64,000 nucleotides of DNA from Methanobrevibacter sp. Lineage in GTDB: Archaea; Methanobacteriota; Methanobacteria; Methanobacteriales; Methanobacteriaceae. Positions 49,271 through 56,936 of the stretch are shown in pieces. How positions within the stretch are numbered: position 1 is the stretch's first letter; every line of letters starts with the position of its first letter. Under the pieces are notes generated by a model that made no database searches, had not been told where the DNA came from, and saw only the letters and a program-made list of their open reading frames with translations. The stretch covers positions 19,102-83,101 of the forward strand of contig NZ_JAFRSC010000023.1 of assembly GCF_017427765.1 (NCBI RefSeq). Reading direction: 5' to 3'. The position numbers and the translations under genes were made by a program.

Positions 49271-49789
49271 ATGAATAAATTAACTGCCGTTCTTTTAGTG
49301 ATTGTTTTAATAATTGTTGCAGCTTTAGCATCTACAATTGTTAGTCCTGTTTTAATAATTGCTGAAGATGCTGAAGAAGGAACCCCTGGTGTTGATATGG
49401 CGGCCTCATTTAGTATGCTGGGCGGTTTTCAGTGGGTTTATCCCGGAAGTTCATATAATGCAAATGGAGAAACATTGCATAATATTCACTTGATTGATCC
49501 GGATAATCCTTACGGCGCTGCAAAAGACATTATGGAATATACCTATCATTACTCCCCACACATTATAATTGGAGTCAATAATGCTGGAGCAGAAGCGATT
49601 TTTGGTGGAGACATTATTGACAATACCCGTGCAAACGACGCATACAACGGTTATGCAGGCAGTGCGAATGTTCAGGGAACAATGTCAAGAGGAGATGCAT
49701 TAGGTACAGCGATGAGCAATGCAAATATAAATTTCTTTGAAATTCCGTTACAGGTTTTAATGGGAAATATTCAGTTCCATTTCGTTTAA
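49271..49789 (+). CDS. Membrane-anchored exported protein of unknown family
   Basis: This 172-residue protein has an N-terminal hydrophobic segment (LTAVLLVIVLIIVAALASTIV) that acts as signal or anchor, followed by an extracellular domain rich in Gly, Ala, Asn and Tyr (GGFQWVYPGSSYNANGETLHNIHLI). No known domain is recognised. The end (EIPLQVLMGNIQFHFV) is hydrophobic but short. It is transcribed alone, divergently from prs, and converges on the zinc-ribbon membrane protein 13 bases away. Confidence 0.65.
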   Translation: MNKLTAVLLVIVLIIVAALASTIVSPVLIIAEDAEEGTPGVDMAASFSMLGGFQWVYPGSSYNANGETLHNIHLIDPDNPYGAAKDIMEYTYHYSPHIIIGVNNAGAEAIFGGDIIDNTRANDAYNGYAGSANVQGTMSRGDALGTAMSNANINFFEIPLQVLMGNIQFHFV

Positions 49790-49802
49790 TTTCCCTTTTT
49801 TC

Positions 49803-50177
49803 CTATTTTCTAAACATTATATAAAATGAGAGTGCCACACCAACTAAAGATATAACCATCTGGATGATTCCGTGTTTTTTGATTGACGGATGCTTTGACT
49901 GCACCAGATAAAACGGCATGAAAAATCCGAAAAATGTGAATGTTGCAAAGGTTGTGTTTTTAAAAATCAATCCAAATATAAATCCACTCCATGACAGAAA
50001 AATAGTTACAATATATGATAATATTACGGCTTTGCGGTTAAGTTCAGGCATTTCCTGCCTTTGATAAACATAAACCTGTGCAGGTTTTAGTCCTTCAACC
50101 AGTGGAGTGCCGCATTTTGCACAGAAATCATAATCATCCTGATTTTCAAATCCGCAATTCTTACATAACCTTACCAT
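49803..50177 (-). CDS. Zinc-ribbon membrane protein
   Basis: The protein has 124 residues. The N-terminal zinc ribbon CKNCGFENQDDYDFCAKCGTPL carries two CxxC knuckles. About three hydrophobic segments follow (VILSYIVTIFLSWSGFIFGL, FATFTFFGFFMPFYL, GIIQMVISLVGVALSFYIM). Zinc-ribbon plus helices is a common small membrane architecture in methanogens, with unknown function. It follows the acetyltransferase gene by 28 bases in the same direction. Confidence 0.75.
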   Translation of the reverse strand: MVRLCKNCGFENQDDYDFCAKCGTPLVEGLKPAQVYVYQRQEMPELNRKAVILSYIVTIFLSWSGFIFGLIFKNTTFATFTFFGFFMPFYLVQSKHPSIKKHGIIQMVISLVGVALSFYIMFRK

Positions 50178-50205
50178 GAATAAAATTAATATCTCTTAAT
50201 ATAAA

Positions 50206-50715
50206 TTATTTTTCTAAAACCATTGCAATTTCTTTAAACTGTTCATTTTCATAGTTGGTATTTGATAGCTCGGCATAATACCTGAAGCCCAATTTCTCAA
50301 GAACCCTCTTTGATTGGGTGTTTTCAACACGATATGTGGCATAAATCTGTTTTACATCCAACTCATCAAAAGCCCTTTTCGCCAGCACAGAAGATGCCTC
50401 AAAAGCATAGCCTCTGCCCCAATACTCCTCACCAATCCAGTATCCAAGCTCAGCCGAACCATCTCCCCACCAGTGGTTTGTATCCGGATGAAACAAAAGC
50501 CCCACACAGCCGATTGGAATATCACCTTTGACAACAGCATAAGTTTCCCGTTTAGAGAAAACTGTTTTAATTATATTTAAACTATCATCTACACTTTTGT
50601 GAGGCGGCCATCCTGCAATTGGACCGATATTTGGATTTTTTGCAAAATGATACAGACATTCCGCATCCGAATCCTCCCAAGGCCTTAACTTCAGATTTGC
50701 AGTTTTAAAAATCAT
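50206..50715 (-). CDS. GNAT-family N-acetyltransferase
   Basis: This 169-residue single-domain protein is of the RimJ/RimL-like GNAT type. It has FKTANLKLRPWEDSDAE at the N-terminus, the acetyl-CoA-binding block ELGYWIGEEYWGRGYAFEAS, and the conserved RVENTQSKRVLEKLGFRYYA segment. It probably acetylates an N-terminal amine or a small molecule; the substrate is unknown. The ATG at 50715 is preferred over the TTG one codon upstream. It is divergent from the ADP-ribosylglycohydrolase gene. Confidence 0.88.
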   Translation of the reverse strand: MIFKTANLKLRPWEDSDAECLYHFAKNPNIGPIAGWPPHKSVDDSLNIIKTVFSKRETYAVVKGDIPIGCVGLLFHPDTNHWWGDGSAELGYWIGEEYWGRGYAFEASSVLAKRAFDELDVKQIYATYRVENTQSKRVLEKLGFRYYAELSNTNYENEQFKEIAMVLEK

Positions 50716-50793
50716 CAATTAAATATTGATTTGGATAATTAAAAAACCTTTTCAACACATATTATTAATACACAAAAAAACATATGATTAATT

Positions 50794-51696
50794 ATGAAAG
50801 TCAAAGATGGAATAATTGGTTTAGTTGTCGGGGATGCTTTAGGCGTTCCTGTTGAGTTTTACTCAAGAGAAGAACTTGAAGAAGACCCTGTCACCGGCAT
50901 GAGAGAATATGGAACCTACAGTAAACCTGCCGGAACCTGGTCAGATGACTCTTCAATGACAATAGCTACAATGTCTAGTATCATAAATAAACAGGCTGTT
51001 GATTATGATGACATAATGAAAGAGTTCATCCAGTGGTGGGAAAACGACAAATACAGCCAGCACAAAACTTTTGATATTGGAAATACAACCAGCAACGGTT
51101 TATTAAGATATCTGGATGGTGAGGAAGCCATAAAATGCGGAGGCAATCAGCCAAGAGACAACGGAAACGGATCTTTAATGAGAATTCTGCCTCTTGCTTT
51201 TATTCCGGATATCGATTATGAAACAGTTGAAAACGTTTCAGGACTCACACACGCCCATTACAGGTCCAAAATAGCATGCGTTTTATATATTGAAATTGCA
51301 AAATCCATGATTAAAAATGATTTGACAATTGATGAACATATTAAAAATTCCTGTGATAAAATCAAAGAATATTATAAAGAAAATGAGGAAATTGAACATT
51401 TCCAAAGAATATTTGATGATGACTGGACCGGCGAGATAAGAAGCGGAGGATATGTAATAGACTCACTTGAAAGTACAATCTACTGTTTGAAGACAACCGA
51501 CAACTACAAAGATGCAGTCCTAAAAGCAGTTAATTTAGGTGGAGATACAGATACCACTGCAGCAATCTGCGGCGGACTTGCTGGAATTTATTACGGTTTT
51601 GATGAAATACCTATATATTGGGTTAACACAATTGAATACATTGATAAAGTAATCTCATTATGTGAAAAATACGAGGCATTATTTAATGAAAATTAA
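50794..51696 (+). CDS. ADP-ribosylglycohydrolase family protein
   Basis: This 300-residue all-helical enzyme of the DraG/ARH superfamily removes ADP-ribose from proteins or metabolises related compounds. Metal-binding motifs are GLVVGDALGVPVEF at the N-terminus, GTWSDDSSMTIATM, and GGDTDTTAAICGGLAG near the C-terminus. No ADP-ribosyltransferase lies beside it, so its target is unknown. The ATG at 50794 gives the normal family start. The next gene overlaps its last 11 bases and is probably translationally coupled. Confidence 0.92.
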   Translation: MKVKDGIIGLVVGDALGVPVEFYSREELEEDPVTGMREYGTYSKPAGTWSDDSSMTIATMSSIINKQAVDYDDIMKEFIQWWENDKYSQHKTFDIGNTTSNGLLRYLDGEEAIKCGGNQPRDNGNGSLMRILPLAFIPDIDYETVENVSGLTHAHYRSKIACVLYIEIAKSMIKNDLTIDEHIKNSCDKIKEYYKENEEIEHFQRIFDDDWTGEIRSGGYVIDSLESTIYCLKTTDNYKDAVLKAVNLGGDTDTTAAICGGLAGIYYGFDEIPIYWVNTIEYIDKVISLCEKYEALFNEN

Positions 51697-52168
51697 AGAA
51701 ACTATCGAAAATATTAGGGCTTCCTGCGACAATTATGTGGACCCTGATTTGGTGGCAACAGTAATTCATGACAATTATTTCATGGGCTCAAACAACATAT
51801 ATGAATTTGACCAATTTGACATCGAAAAGGACGATAGCTTTGAAGAAAGGATTCTAAAAATCTTAAAACATGAAAATATCTTTTTGAATCTTGGAATGTA
51901 TGCATTCATTCCTGTCATTAACGAATGCGATATCTACTCAACCGAGGATTTCAATTTGAAGCTCACTCAGGAGGAGTTCGACAAATATGCAAATGAAAAA
52001 GAAAGAGTATTCGGTATTTTACTTAAAAAGGACTCAGAAGATTATTTAATCGGAAGCTGTGATTTGTGCGGATGCAGTATCGATGCTTCATTTAAAGAGA
52101 TTGAACCATCAAATTTTGACTTTTTTAAAAAAATAGAAGAAATAGTGGATAATAAAGTTATCTACTAA
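51686..52168 (+). CDS. Hypothetical protein coupled to the ADP-ribosylglycohydrolase
   Basis: This 160-residue acidic protein starts at the ATG at 51686, inside the upstream coding end, an arrangement typical of translational coupling. A start eight codons earlier exists but would extend the overlap. No family is recognised; a CDLCGC cluster near residues 130-135 suggests a metal or disulfide site. It overlaps the opposing MurT-like gene by 11 bases at the 3' end. It may modulate or be a target of the ADP-ribosyl hydrolase (inference). Confidence 0.65.
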   Translation: MKIKETIENIRASCDNYVDPDLVATVIHDNYFMGSNNIYEFDQFDIEKDDSFEERILKILKHENIFLNLGMYAFIPVINECDIYSTEDFNLKLTQEEFDKYANEKERVFGILLKKDSEDYLIGSCDLCGCSIDASFKEIEPSNFDFFKKIEEIVDNKVIY

Positions 52169-53585
52169 TCATTTTCTTTTTAATTTCTTCCCACATGGCC
52201 TGTTCTTCACCACAACCGGTCATAATGACATATTTATATTCAGAATTTCTTGCAAGTTCATTAAGCTTTTCAATTCTGACTTTCATCTCATCATAACTCA
52301 GCGGATAAAATTCAGCGTCAGGGAAATCCTCTTTTATAATATTATAATATTCTTCTGCCTTTTCTATAGATCTTCTTCCAGGAACCACAATTACATGAGC
52401 CGGGTTCATGCTTTTGACAACTTCATAATGGTCTTCAAAGATTTCCTCCTCGTTTTCATCAGGAGTTGTGTAAATAAACTCAAGAGGCTCATCCTTTACA
52501 AACTGTTTCATGAACATTGCATTGATTTTTAAAGCATCACCGTTATCGCCCTGACCTAAACCGACGAACTTACCGCCGATGTCAACAACTTCAAATCTTC
52601 CAGGAGGAATGAATGACATGTCCAGATTGTTAAAGACGTCCTTGATAGTTGTTTCTATGTTTTCGACCTTAGGAGTGAATGTTGCATAAGCAGTAATGGA
52701 TGCTAAAGTATTGTAAATGTTGTGGAATCCGAAAGGTGGAACTGTCAGTTTTATGTTAAATTTAATATTTTTTGAAACAGTATAGTTAAACAAATCTCCT
52801 TCAATGGTCAAATTCCATGAATTGGAACCAAATTCAATATCTGTCAGCTTTACATTGGCATCAGGTCTTTTAAACCCGCATCCGCAGGTATAGACTCCTC
52901 TGTGATTTAAGTAAAAATGAGAATAATCCAGCTTTTTACCGCATTTAGGACATTCAATTGAGTTATCTCCAATATCTTCAATAACATCAGTTTCTATGCC
53001 ATAATAGTTGACTTTAACATCACTTTGTTTGTTCAAACCAATCAAAGCAGTTCTAGGATCATCGCAGTTAGTTACAACAGTTCCTTTTTTCATGCCTTCG
53101 GAAAGTAACTTTTTAGCTTTGTAATAATCTTCAAAAGGATTTTTAACACCTGCAACCTGAGTGTGCTCCTGGGAAATTGTAGTATATACAACACCGATAG
53201 GATTAATCAATTTTTGAACTGTATCAGGAATTCCATGTGACAAATCACGAATACCATATTCAAAAATTCCCAAATCACCTTTCTGACTTAAAAGAGCAGT
53301 TACAATTGAGTTTAAAATATTGTTTTCGTAACTTCTTCTAATCTGAATATCCTTTGACATCAGTTTAATTAAAAGAGTAGTTGTAGTAGTCTTACCATTG
53401 GTTCCGGTTATGAGAACAGAACCCAATTTTAAATCATCGGCAAGTTTAGGAATAGATTCCTGACCGCCAATCTTTGTAAAAACATGGCCAGGATATGTTC
53501 CTCCACTTCCCGGACCATACTTAGCAAGCTGACATGCAGCTTTTCCAGATAATTTTGCCATATTAAATTTAACAATTCCAACCAT
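52158..53585 (-). CDS. MurT-like Mur ligase (DUF1727 C-terminal domain)
   Basis: This 475-residue ATP-dependent ligase has P-loop VLITGTNGKTTTTTLL near residues 57-72 and a MurT-type zinc ribbon inserted in the middle domain (CPKCGKK ... CGCGFKRPD, ~215-245). The conserved IPPGRFEVVDIGGK segment and the C-terminal MurT-type domain with VVPGRRS and YVIMTGCGEEQAMWEE follow. In bacteria MurT works with GatD to amidate lipid II; no GatD-like gene is adjacent here. In this lineage it likely acts in pseudomurein or a related ligation (inference). A TATA box (about 53606-53620) ~27 bases upstream suggests a nearly leaderless transcript from the ATG at 53585. Its 3' end overlaps the convergent gene by 11 bases. 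Confidence 0.85.
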   Translation of the reverse strand: MVGIVKFNMAKLSGKAACQLAKYGPGSGGTYPGHVFTKIGGQESIPKLADDLKLGSVLITGTNGKTTTTTLLIKLMSKDIQIRRSYENNILNSIVTALLSQKGDLGIFEYGIRDLSHGIPDTVQKLINPIGVVYTTISQEHTQVAGVKNPFEDYYKAKKLLSEGMKKGTVVTNCDDPRTALIGLNKQSDVKVNYYGIETDVIEDIGDNSIECPKCGKKLDYSHFYLNHRGVYTCGCGFKRPDANVKLTDIEFGSNSWNLTIEGDLFNYTVSKNIKFNIKLTVPPFGFHNIYNTLASITAYATFTPKVENIETTIKDVFNNLDMSFIPPGRFEVVDIGGKFVGLGQGDNGDALKINAMFMKQFVKDEPLEFIYTTPDENEEEIFEDHYEVVKSMNPAHVIVVPGRRSIEKAEEYYNIIKEDFPDAEFYPLSYDEMKVRIEKLNELARNSEYKYVIMTGCGEEQAMWEEIKKKMISR

Positions 53586-53631
53586 GATTAAATATTGGAA
53601 ATAAATAATATATAAAAATAGTTATTGAAAA

Positions 53632-53720
53632 TTGAATAAGGATTAATCTTTGAAATCCTTACTCAAAATACATGATCTCAGGCCGTTCTTTGACAGCCCA
53701 CATCATTAAGATGTTAATAT
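53632..53720 (-). other. Weak candidate for a decayed TnpB right end
   Basis: AAGGATT (53638-53644) pairs perfectly with AATCCTT (53654-53660). On the minus strand the order GAGTAAGGATT, hairpin, TTATTCAA recalls GAAGTAAGAATCC, hairpin, GTAGTTCAA of the tnpB element at 63447. It lies just upstream of the murT-like promoter. The match is short and may be coincidental; the rest of 53660-53820 shows no gene. Confidence 0.2.
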
Positions 53721-53819
53721 AATATTATGAGCTTTTTCATATATAAAAGTTATTATTAACCTTATTATAACTAAAAAACAATATTTAACCATTAAAACAA
53801 TTAAATACAATCAAATAAA

Positions 53820-53880
53820 AATTTATATTTTTAATATGTATTTCATAGCTTTCTTTTTTACACACAGAAAGTAATTATTA
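53820..53880 (-). repeat. Second copy of the 4.8-kb element's right-end segment
   Basis: The minus-strand string TGTGTAAAAAAGAAAGCTAT, with a following AT-rich tail, resembles TGTGTAAAAAAAGGAAGCTA at 4862-4882 (followed there by TAAAACACCTATTAAAA) over ~40 bases. It lies ~30 bases downstream of lonB. It may be a remnant of a shared repetitive element or a shared 3' processing signal. Confidence 0.35.
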
Positions 53881-53913
53881 AAAAAAAGAAAAAAAACTAA
53901 CCCAACTAGTTAG
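53880..53913 (-). terminator. Terminator hairpin at the end of lonB
   Basis: CTAAC (53897-53901) pairs with GTTAG (53909-53913), with the TAG stop (53906-53908) in the loop and stem edge. On the minus strand a long T-rich run (TTTTTTTTCTTTTTTT) follows at once. Confidence 0.5.
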
Positions 53914-55876
53914 TAGTTGGATTATTAATAGTTGTTTGTGGAACTTTTTCAACAACTTTTGAACCGATGTTTTTCATTTTTTCAATGAGGTTATCCTTTT
54001 TGGAACCGCTTATTAAAATATTTTCCAAAACATCACTTAAGGTTTCAGTTGGAATGATTTCAATCATCTCTTCGTATTTCTTCTCAATCATAACATCTTT
54101 CAAGTTAGATTTTGGAATCAATACTTTTTTCATTCCTGCTTCAGCTGCAGCTTCGATTTTTGCAGTCGCTCCACCGATAGGCATAACATCTCCACGGACA
54201 TTTAATGAACCGGTCAATGCTACGGTCTGGTCAATCGGAATATCTTCAACAGCAGATATTACAGCAGTTGCAATACTTACACTAGCTGAATCACCTTCAA
54301 CACCATCGTAAGTCTGGATAAACTGAACGTGAATGTCATAGTCTGAAATATTCTTGTTAGTGTATTTTTTAATTAATGCACTGACGTTCTGTACAGATTC
54401 CTGAGCGATTTCACCCAATTTACCTGTTGCGATAATTTGACCACCGTTTTTGGATTGTGTCGGAGCGGCTTCAGCTGCAATTGGTGAGACGATTCCGCTT
54501 CTGTCTCCAATTACTGCAAGACCATTTACAAGACCGACTCTTCCACCTTCGGCAGATACCATACTGTAGTCTTTTCTTTGAATGATTGATCTGTCAGCTA
54601 TTTGCTGCTCTAAAGTTCTTGCGAATTTTTTAGCTTCAACAACATGTGCTGCAGTTACCAGATTTTCACCTTTTTCAATAGCCACATCACCAGCAGATCT
54701 GACAAGTCCACCTAAATCCCTTAATCTTAATGTTAAGGCGTTCTGTTTGCCTGATCTTCTTTTTGCTTCCATGATAATTTCATCCAATGCATCAGGTGCG
54801 AAGTGCGGAATTCTTCCATCGTTTTTAACTTCCTGAGCTACAAACTGGACAAGTTTTTCCCTGTTTTCAGTTGTATCATCCATATAATCTTTCATGAACA
54901 CTTCGTAACCGTATCCTCTGATTCTTGATCTCATTGCAATATGCATTCCTTCTAAAACCTGAAGGTTTCCTGAAGCTACAAGTACAAAGTCACATGGTAC
55001 AGCCTGGGATCTTACCATTGCACCACTTGAGTTTTCACTTTGACCTGTGATTGCATACTGTTTTTCCTGCATTGCAGACAATAATTCCTGCTGGGTTTTC
55101 ATACTCATTGTACCGATTTCGTCAATGTATAAAACTCCACGGTTTGCTTTGTGAATCATTCCTGCTTCTACACGTTCATGTGCAGGAGTACCAAGACCGC
55201 CTGATTGGTATGGGTCGTGGCGAACATCTCCAAGTAATGCTCCTGCATGAGCACCGGTTGCATCCATAAATGGAGCAAATCTTGATTCTTCATTATTCAC
55301 CAATAATTTTGGAGACATAGTATTATTTTTAGGTTTAATTTGGATTGAGATAAGTAAAATTAAAGCAGCCGCAATAATGGATTCCAATAATCTTCCATAC
55401 ATGAATCCAATTACTAAAACTCCACCAATAGCAAACATAGTAATAATAGTTTTTCTCTCTTCATGGCCTTTAACAGATCCTTTAGTGGCCTTTACTATTT
55501 TTTTACCTTCTCCAGCAGGCACAGTTCTTACCAATGGGTGGTTGTTGTCTTCCATATTCGGATAAACCAATACGTCCTGCAGAGTTTCATGAGGTAAAAT
55601 CTGTGCCATACCTTTTGCAAGCATTGATTTACCTACACCCGGATCTCCAATAAGTAAAACGTTCCTTCTTTGTTTTGCTGCTTTTTTAATTGTTTCGATG
55701 GACTCTTCATGTCCTATAACCTGATCAATTAATAAAGGTGGAACTTCAATATCTTGTGAGCTTTTTATGTTATCATAATCTAACATATGTTTAGTTTCCT
55801 CACCAGAACTTATTTCCGGTTCAATAACTATATCTTGTGAAGAATCATCCACTGATTCGTTTTCTTCAAACTTCAT
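53906..55876 (-). CDS. lonB: Archaeal membrane-bound ATP-dependent Lon protease
   Basis: This 656-residue LonB is anchored in the cytoplasmic membrane and degrades misfolded and regulatory proteins. An acidic N-terminus precedes the AAA+ domain with Walker A GDPGVGKS (77-84). Two transmembrane helices (about 140-182) are inserted in the AAA+ domain, as expected for LonB. The Walker B region is GVLYIDEIG (~250). The C-terminal protease domain has the Ser530 (GDSAS) and Lys573 (TAKIEAA) dyad. The ATG is preceded by GTGAGG. It is transcribed alone; the promoter region (55877-56208) holds a TATA box at about 55952-55966 and an inverted repeat at 56019-56036. Confidence 0.97.
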   Translation of the reverse strand: MKFEENESVDDSSQDIVIEPEISSGEETKHMLDYDNIKSSQDIEVPPLLIDQVIGHEESIETIKKAAKQRRNVLLIGDPGVGKSMLAKGMAQILPHETLQDVLVYPNMEDNNHPLVRTVPAGEGKKIVKATKGSVKGHEERKTIITMFAIGGVLVIGFMYGRLLESIIAAALILLISIQIKPKNNTMSPKLLVNNEESRFAPFMDATGAHAGALLGDVRHDPYQSGGLGTPAHERVEAGMIHKANRGVLYIDEIGTMSMKTQQELLSAMQEKQYAITGQSENSSGAMVRSQAVPCDFVLVASGNLQVLEGMHIAMRSRIRGYGYEVFMKDYMDDTTENREKLVQFVAQEVKNDGRIPHFAPDALDEIIMEAKRRSGKQNALTLRLRDLGGLVRSAGDVAIEKGENLVTAAHVVEAKKFARTLEQQIADRSIIQRKDYSMVSAEGGRVGLVNGLAVIGDRSGIVSPIAAEAAPTQSKNGGQIIATGKLGEIAQESVQNVSALIKKYTNKNISDYDIHVQFIQTYDGVEGDSASVSIATAVISAVEDIPIDQTVALTGSLNVRGDVMPIGGATAKIEAAAEAGMKKVLIPKSNLKDVMIEKKYEEMIEIIPTETLSDVLENILISGSKKDNLIEKMKNIGSKVVEKVPQTTINNPTTN

Positions 55877-56018
55877 AAAATAACCTCACTTCATCAAATA
55901 AATTCTCATAAAAAGTTAAGTTTCATATACTATTTAAGTATTTATTTAATTTAGGGTATATAAAAAGGTTTCTATTTTAGTAAATAAAAGTAACTAAAAG
56001 AATTTACATTTCAACCTC

Positions 56019-56036
56019 ATGTACTTATATGTACAT
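56019..56036. promoter_or_regulatory. Perfect inverted repeat ATGTAC-N6-GTACAT
   Basis: A 6-bp perfect inverted repeat with 6-base spacer lies ~55 bases upstream of the lonB TATA box and ~170 bases upstream of the divergent gene at 56209. Size and spacing suit a dimeric regulator's operator. No regulator is identified. Confidence 0.4.
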
Positions 56037-56094
56037 TTCAATCATTATTTTTCAAACAGCAAACATTAAAAAATATTGATAACTATTCTACACA

Positions 56095-56135
56095 GAATCA
56101 TGAGTGTAAAACACCTATGATTCAAAATATTTTTT
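56095..56135 (+). terminator. Long hairpin followed by a T-run between divergent genes
   Basis: GAATCATGAGTGT (56095-56107) pairs at 12 of 13 positions with ACACCTATGATTC (56111-56123) around AAA. On the plus strand it is followed by AAAATATTTTTTAC. It looks like a terminator although no plus-strand gene precedes it, so it could end a short RNA from this region or be an operator. Confidence 0.35.
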
Positions 56136-56208
56136 ACATTTCATTAATATATCAAGAAATACAAACTTTAATTAACATAACTCATTAAAAACAATGAAGG
56201 TATGAACA

Positions 56209-56907
56209 ATGGATAACAAAAAAATAATAATTATAATTGGCATAATACTTTTAATCATAATAGCCGGAGTTATTCTAGTAATGCTAACCTCAGTAAATTA
56301 TGAAAGAATTGATATTACTCCAAACGGAACAACCATTGAAGTTCCCGCCAATCAAACCAAATATGACGGAAATGTTGAAGGTGCAAAAATTTGGAATTGG
56401 GATAAGGGAATATTAGTTACATACAACAGTCACGAGGATCCAAGTTTTATCAAAGTGACTGAATTAGGATTCAACACACTGAATGAAATAATAAAAAATG
56501 GAGAAAAGCAAAACATTGACAATTTTACATGTTATGTGATAAATGCTGATGACTTATTGGAAATTCACATATTTGATATCATTAAAGTAAATTATAACGG
56601 CAAATTTTATTGCATTCCTTTATCTAATGAAACCTCTCACGACAATATCATAATCTGCTGCAAAGACAAGGACATGGCAGCCCATATGGCCAAATCAGTA
56701 GAGTACAAAAATATTTATCCTGAAAATACTGATTTGGAAAATACCATTTCCACTGTAAAAAACATAACCGACGATTTGCGATCAAATAATTATTTGAACA
56801 ATACCAATTTAAGTAAAATCAAATCCACAGTAGAGGAAGAAACAGGATTTGATTTAGATAATGCTAAAAACACAATAGAGCAATATACCGGAAAGTTACC
56901 TATTTAA
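56209..56907 (+). CDS. Membrane-anchored extracellular hypothetical protein
   Basis: The protein has 232 residues. The N-terminal lysines and hydrophobic segment (IIIIIGIILLIIIAGVILVM) form a signal anchor, followed by a soluble extracellular domain with many Asn sequons. Residues ~25-165 appear as one beta-rich domain (IDITPNGTTIEVPANQT...). A helical tail (~170-232) ends in an amphipathic region. The family is not recognised; similar small single-pass proteins are common in Methanobrevibacter. It is 29 bases upstream of the holin/phosphodiesterase gene and may share its transcript. Confidence 0.65.
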   Translation: MDNKKIIIIIGIILLIIIAGVILVMLTSVNYERIDITPNGTTIEVPANQTKYDGNVEGAKIWNWDKGILVTYNSHEDPSFIKVTELGFNTLNEIIKNGEKQNIDNFTCYVINADDLLEIHIFDIIKVNYNGKFYCIPLSNETSHDNIIICCKDKDMAAHMAKSVEYKNIYPENTDLENTISTVKNITDDLRSNNYLNNTNLSKIKSTVEEETGFDLDNAKNTIEQYTGKLPI

Positions 56908-56936
56908 TTCTCCCCAATAAATAAACAGTGAATACT

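Noticed and set aside
51662..51685. Earlier ATG for the gene after the ADP-ribosylglycohydrolase
   Set aside because: It would extend the overlap with the upstream gene to 35 bases; the ATG at 51686 gives an ordinary coupled start.
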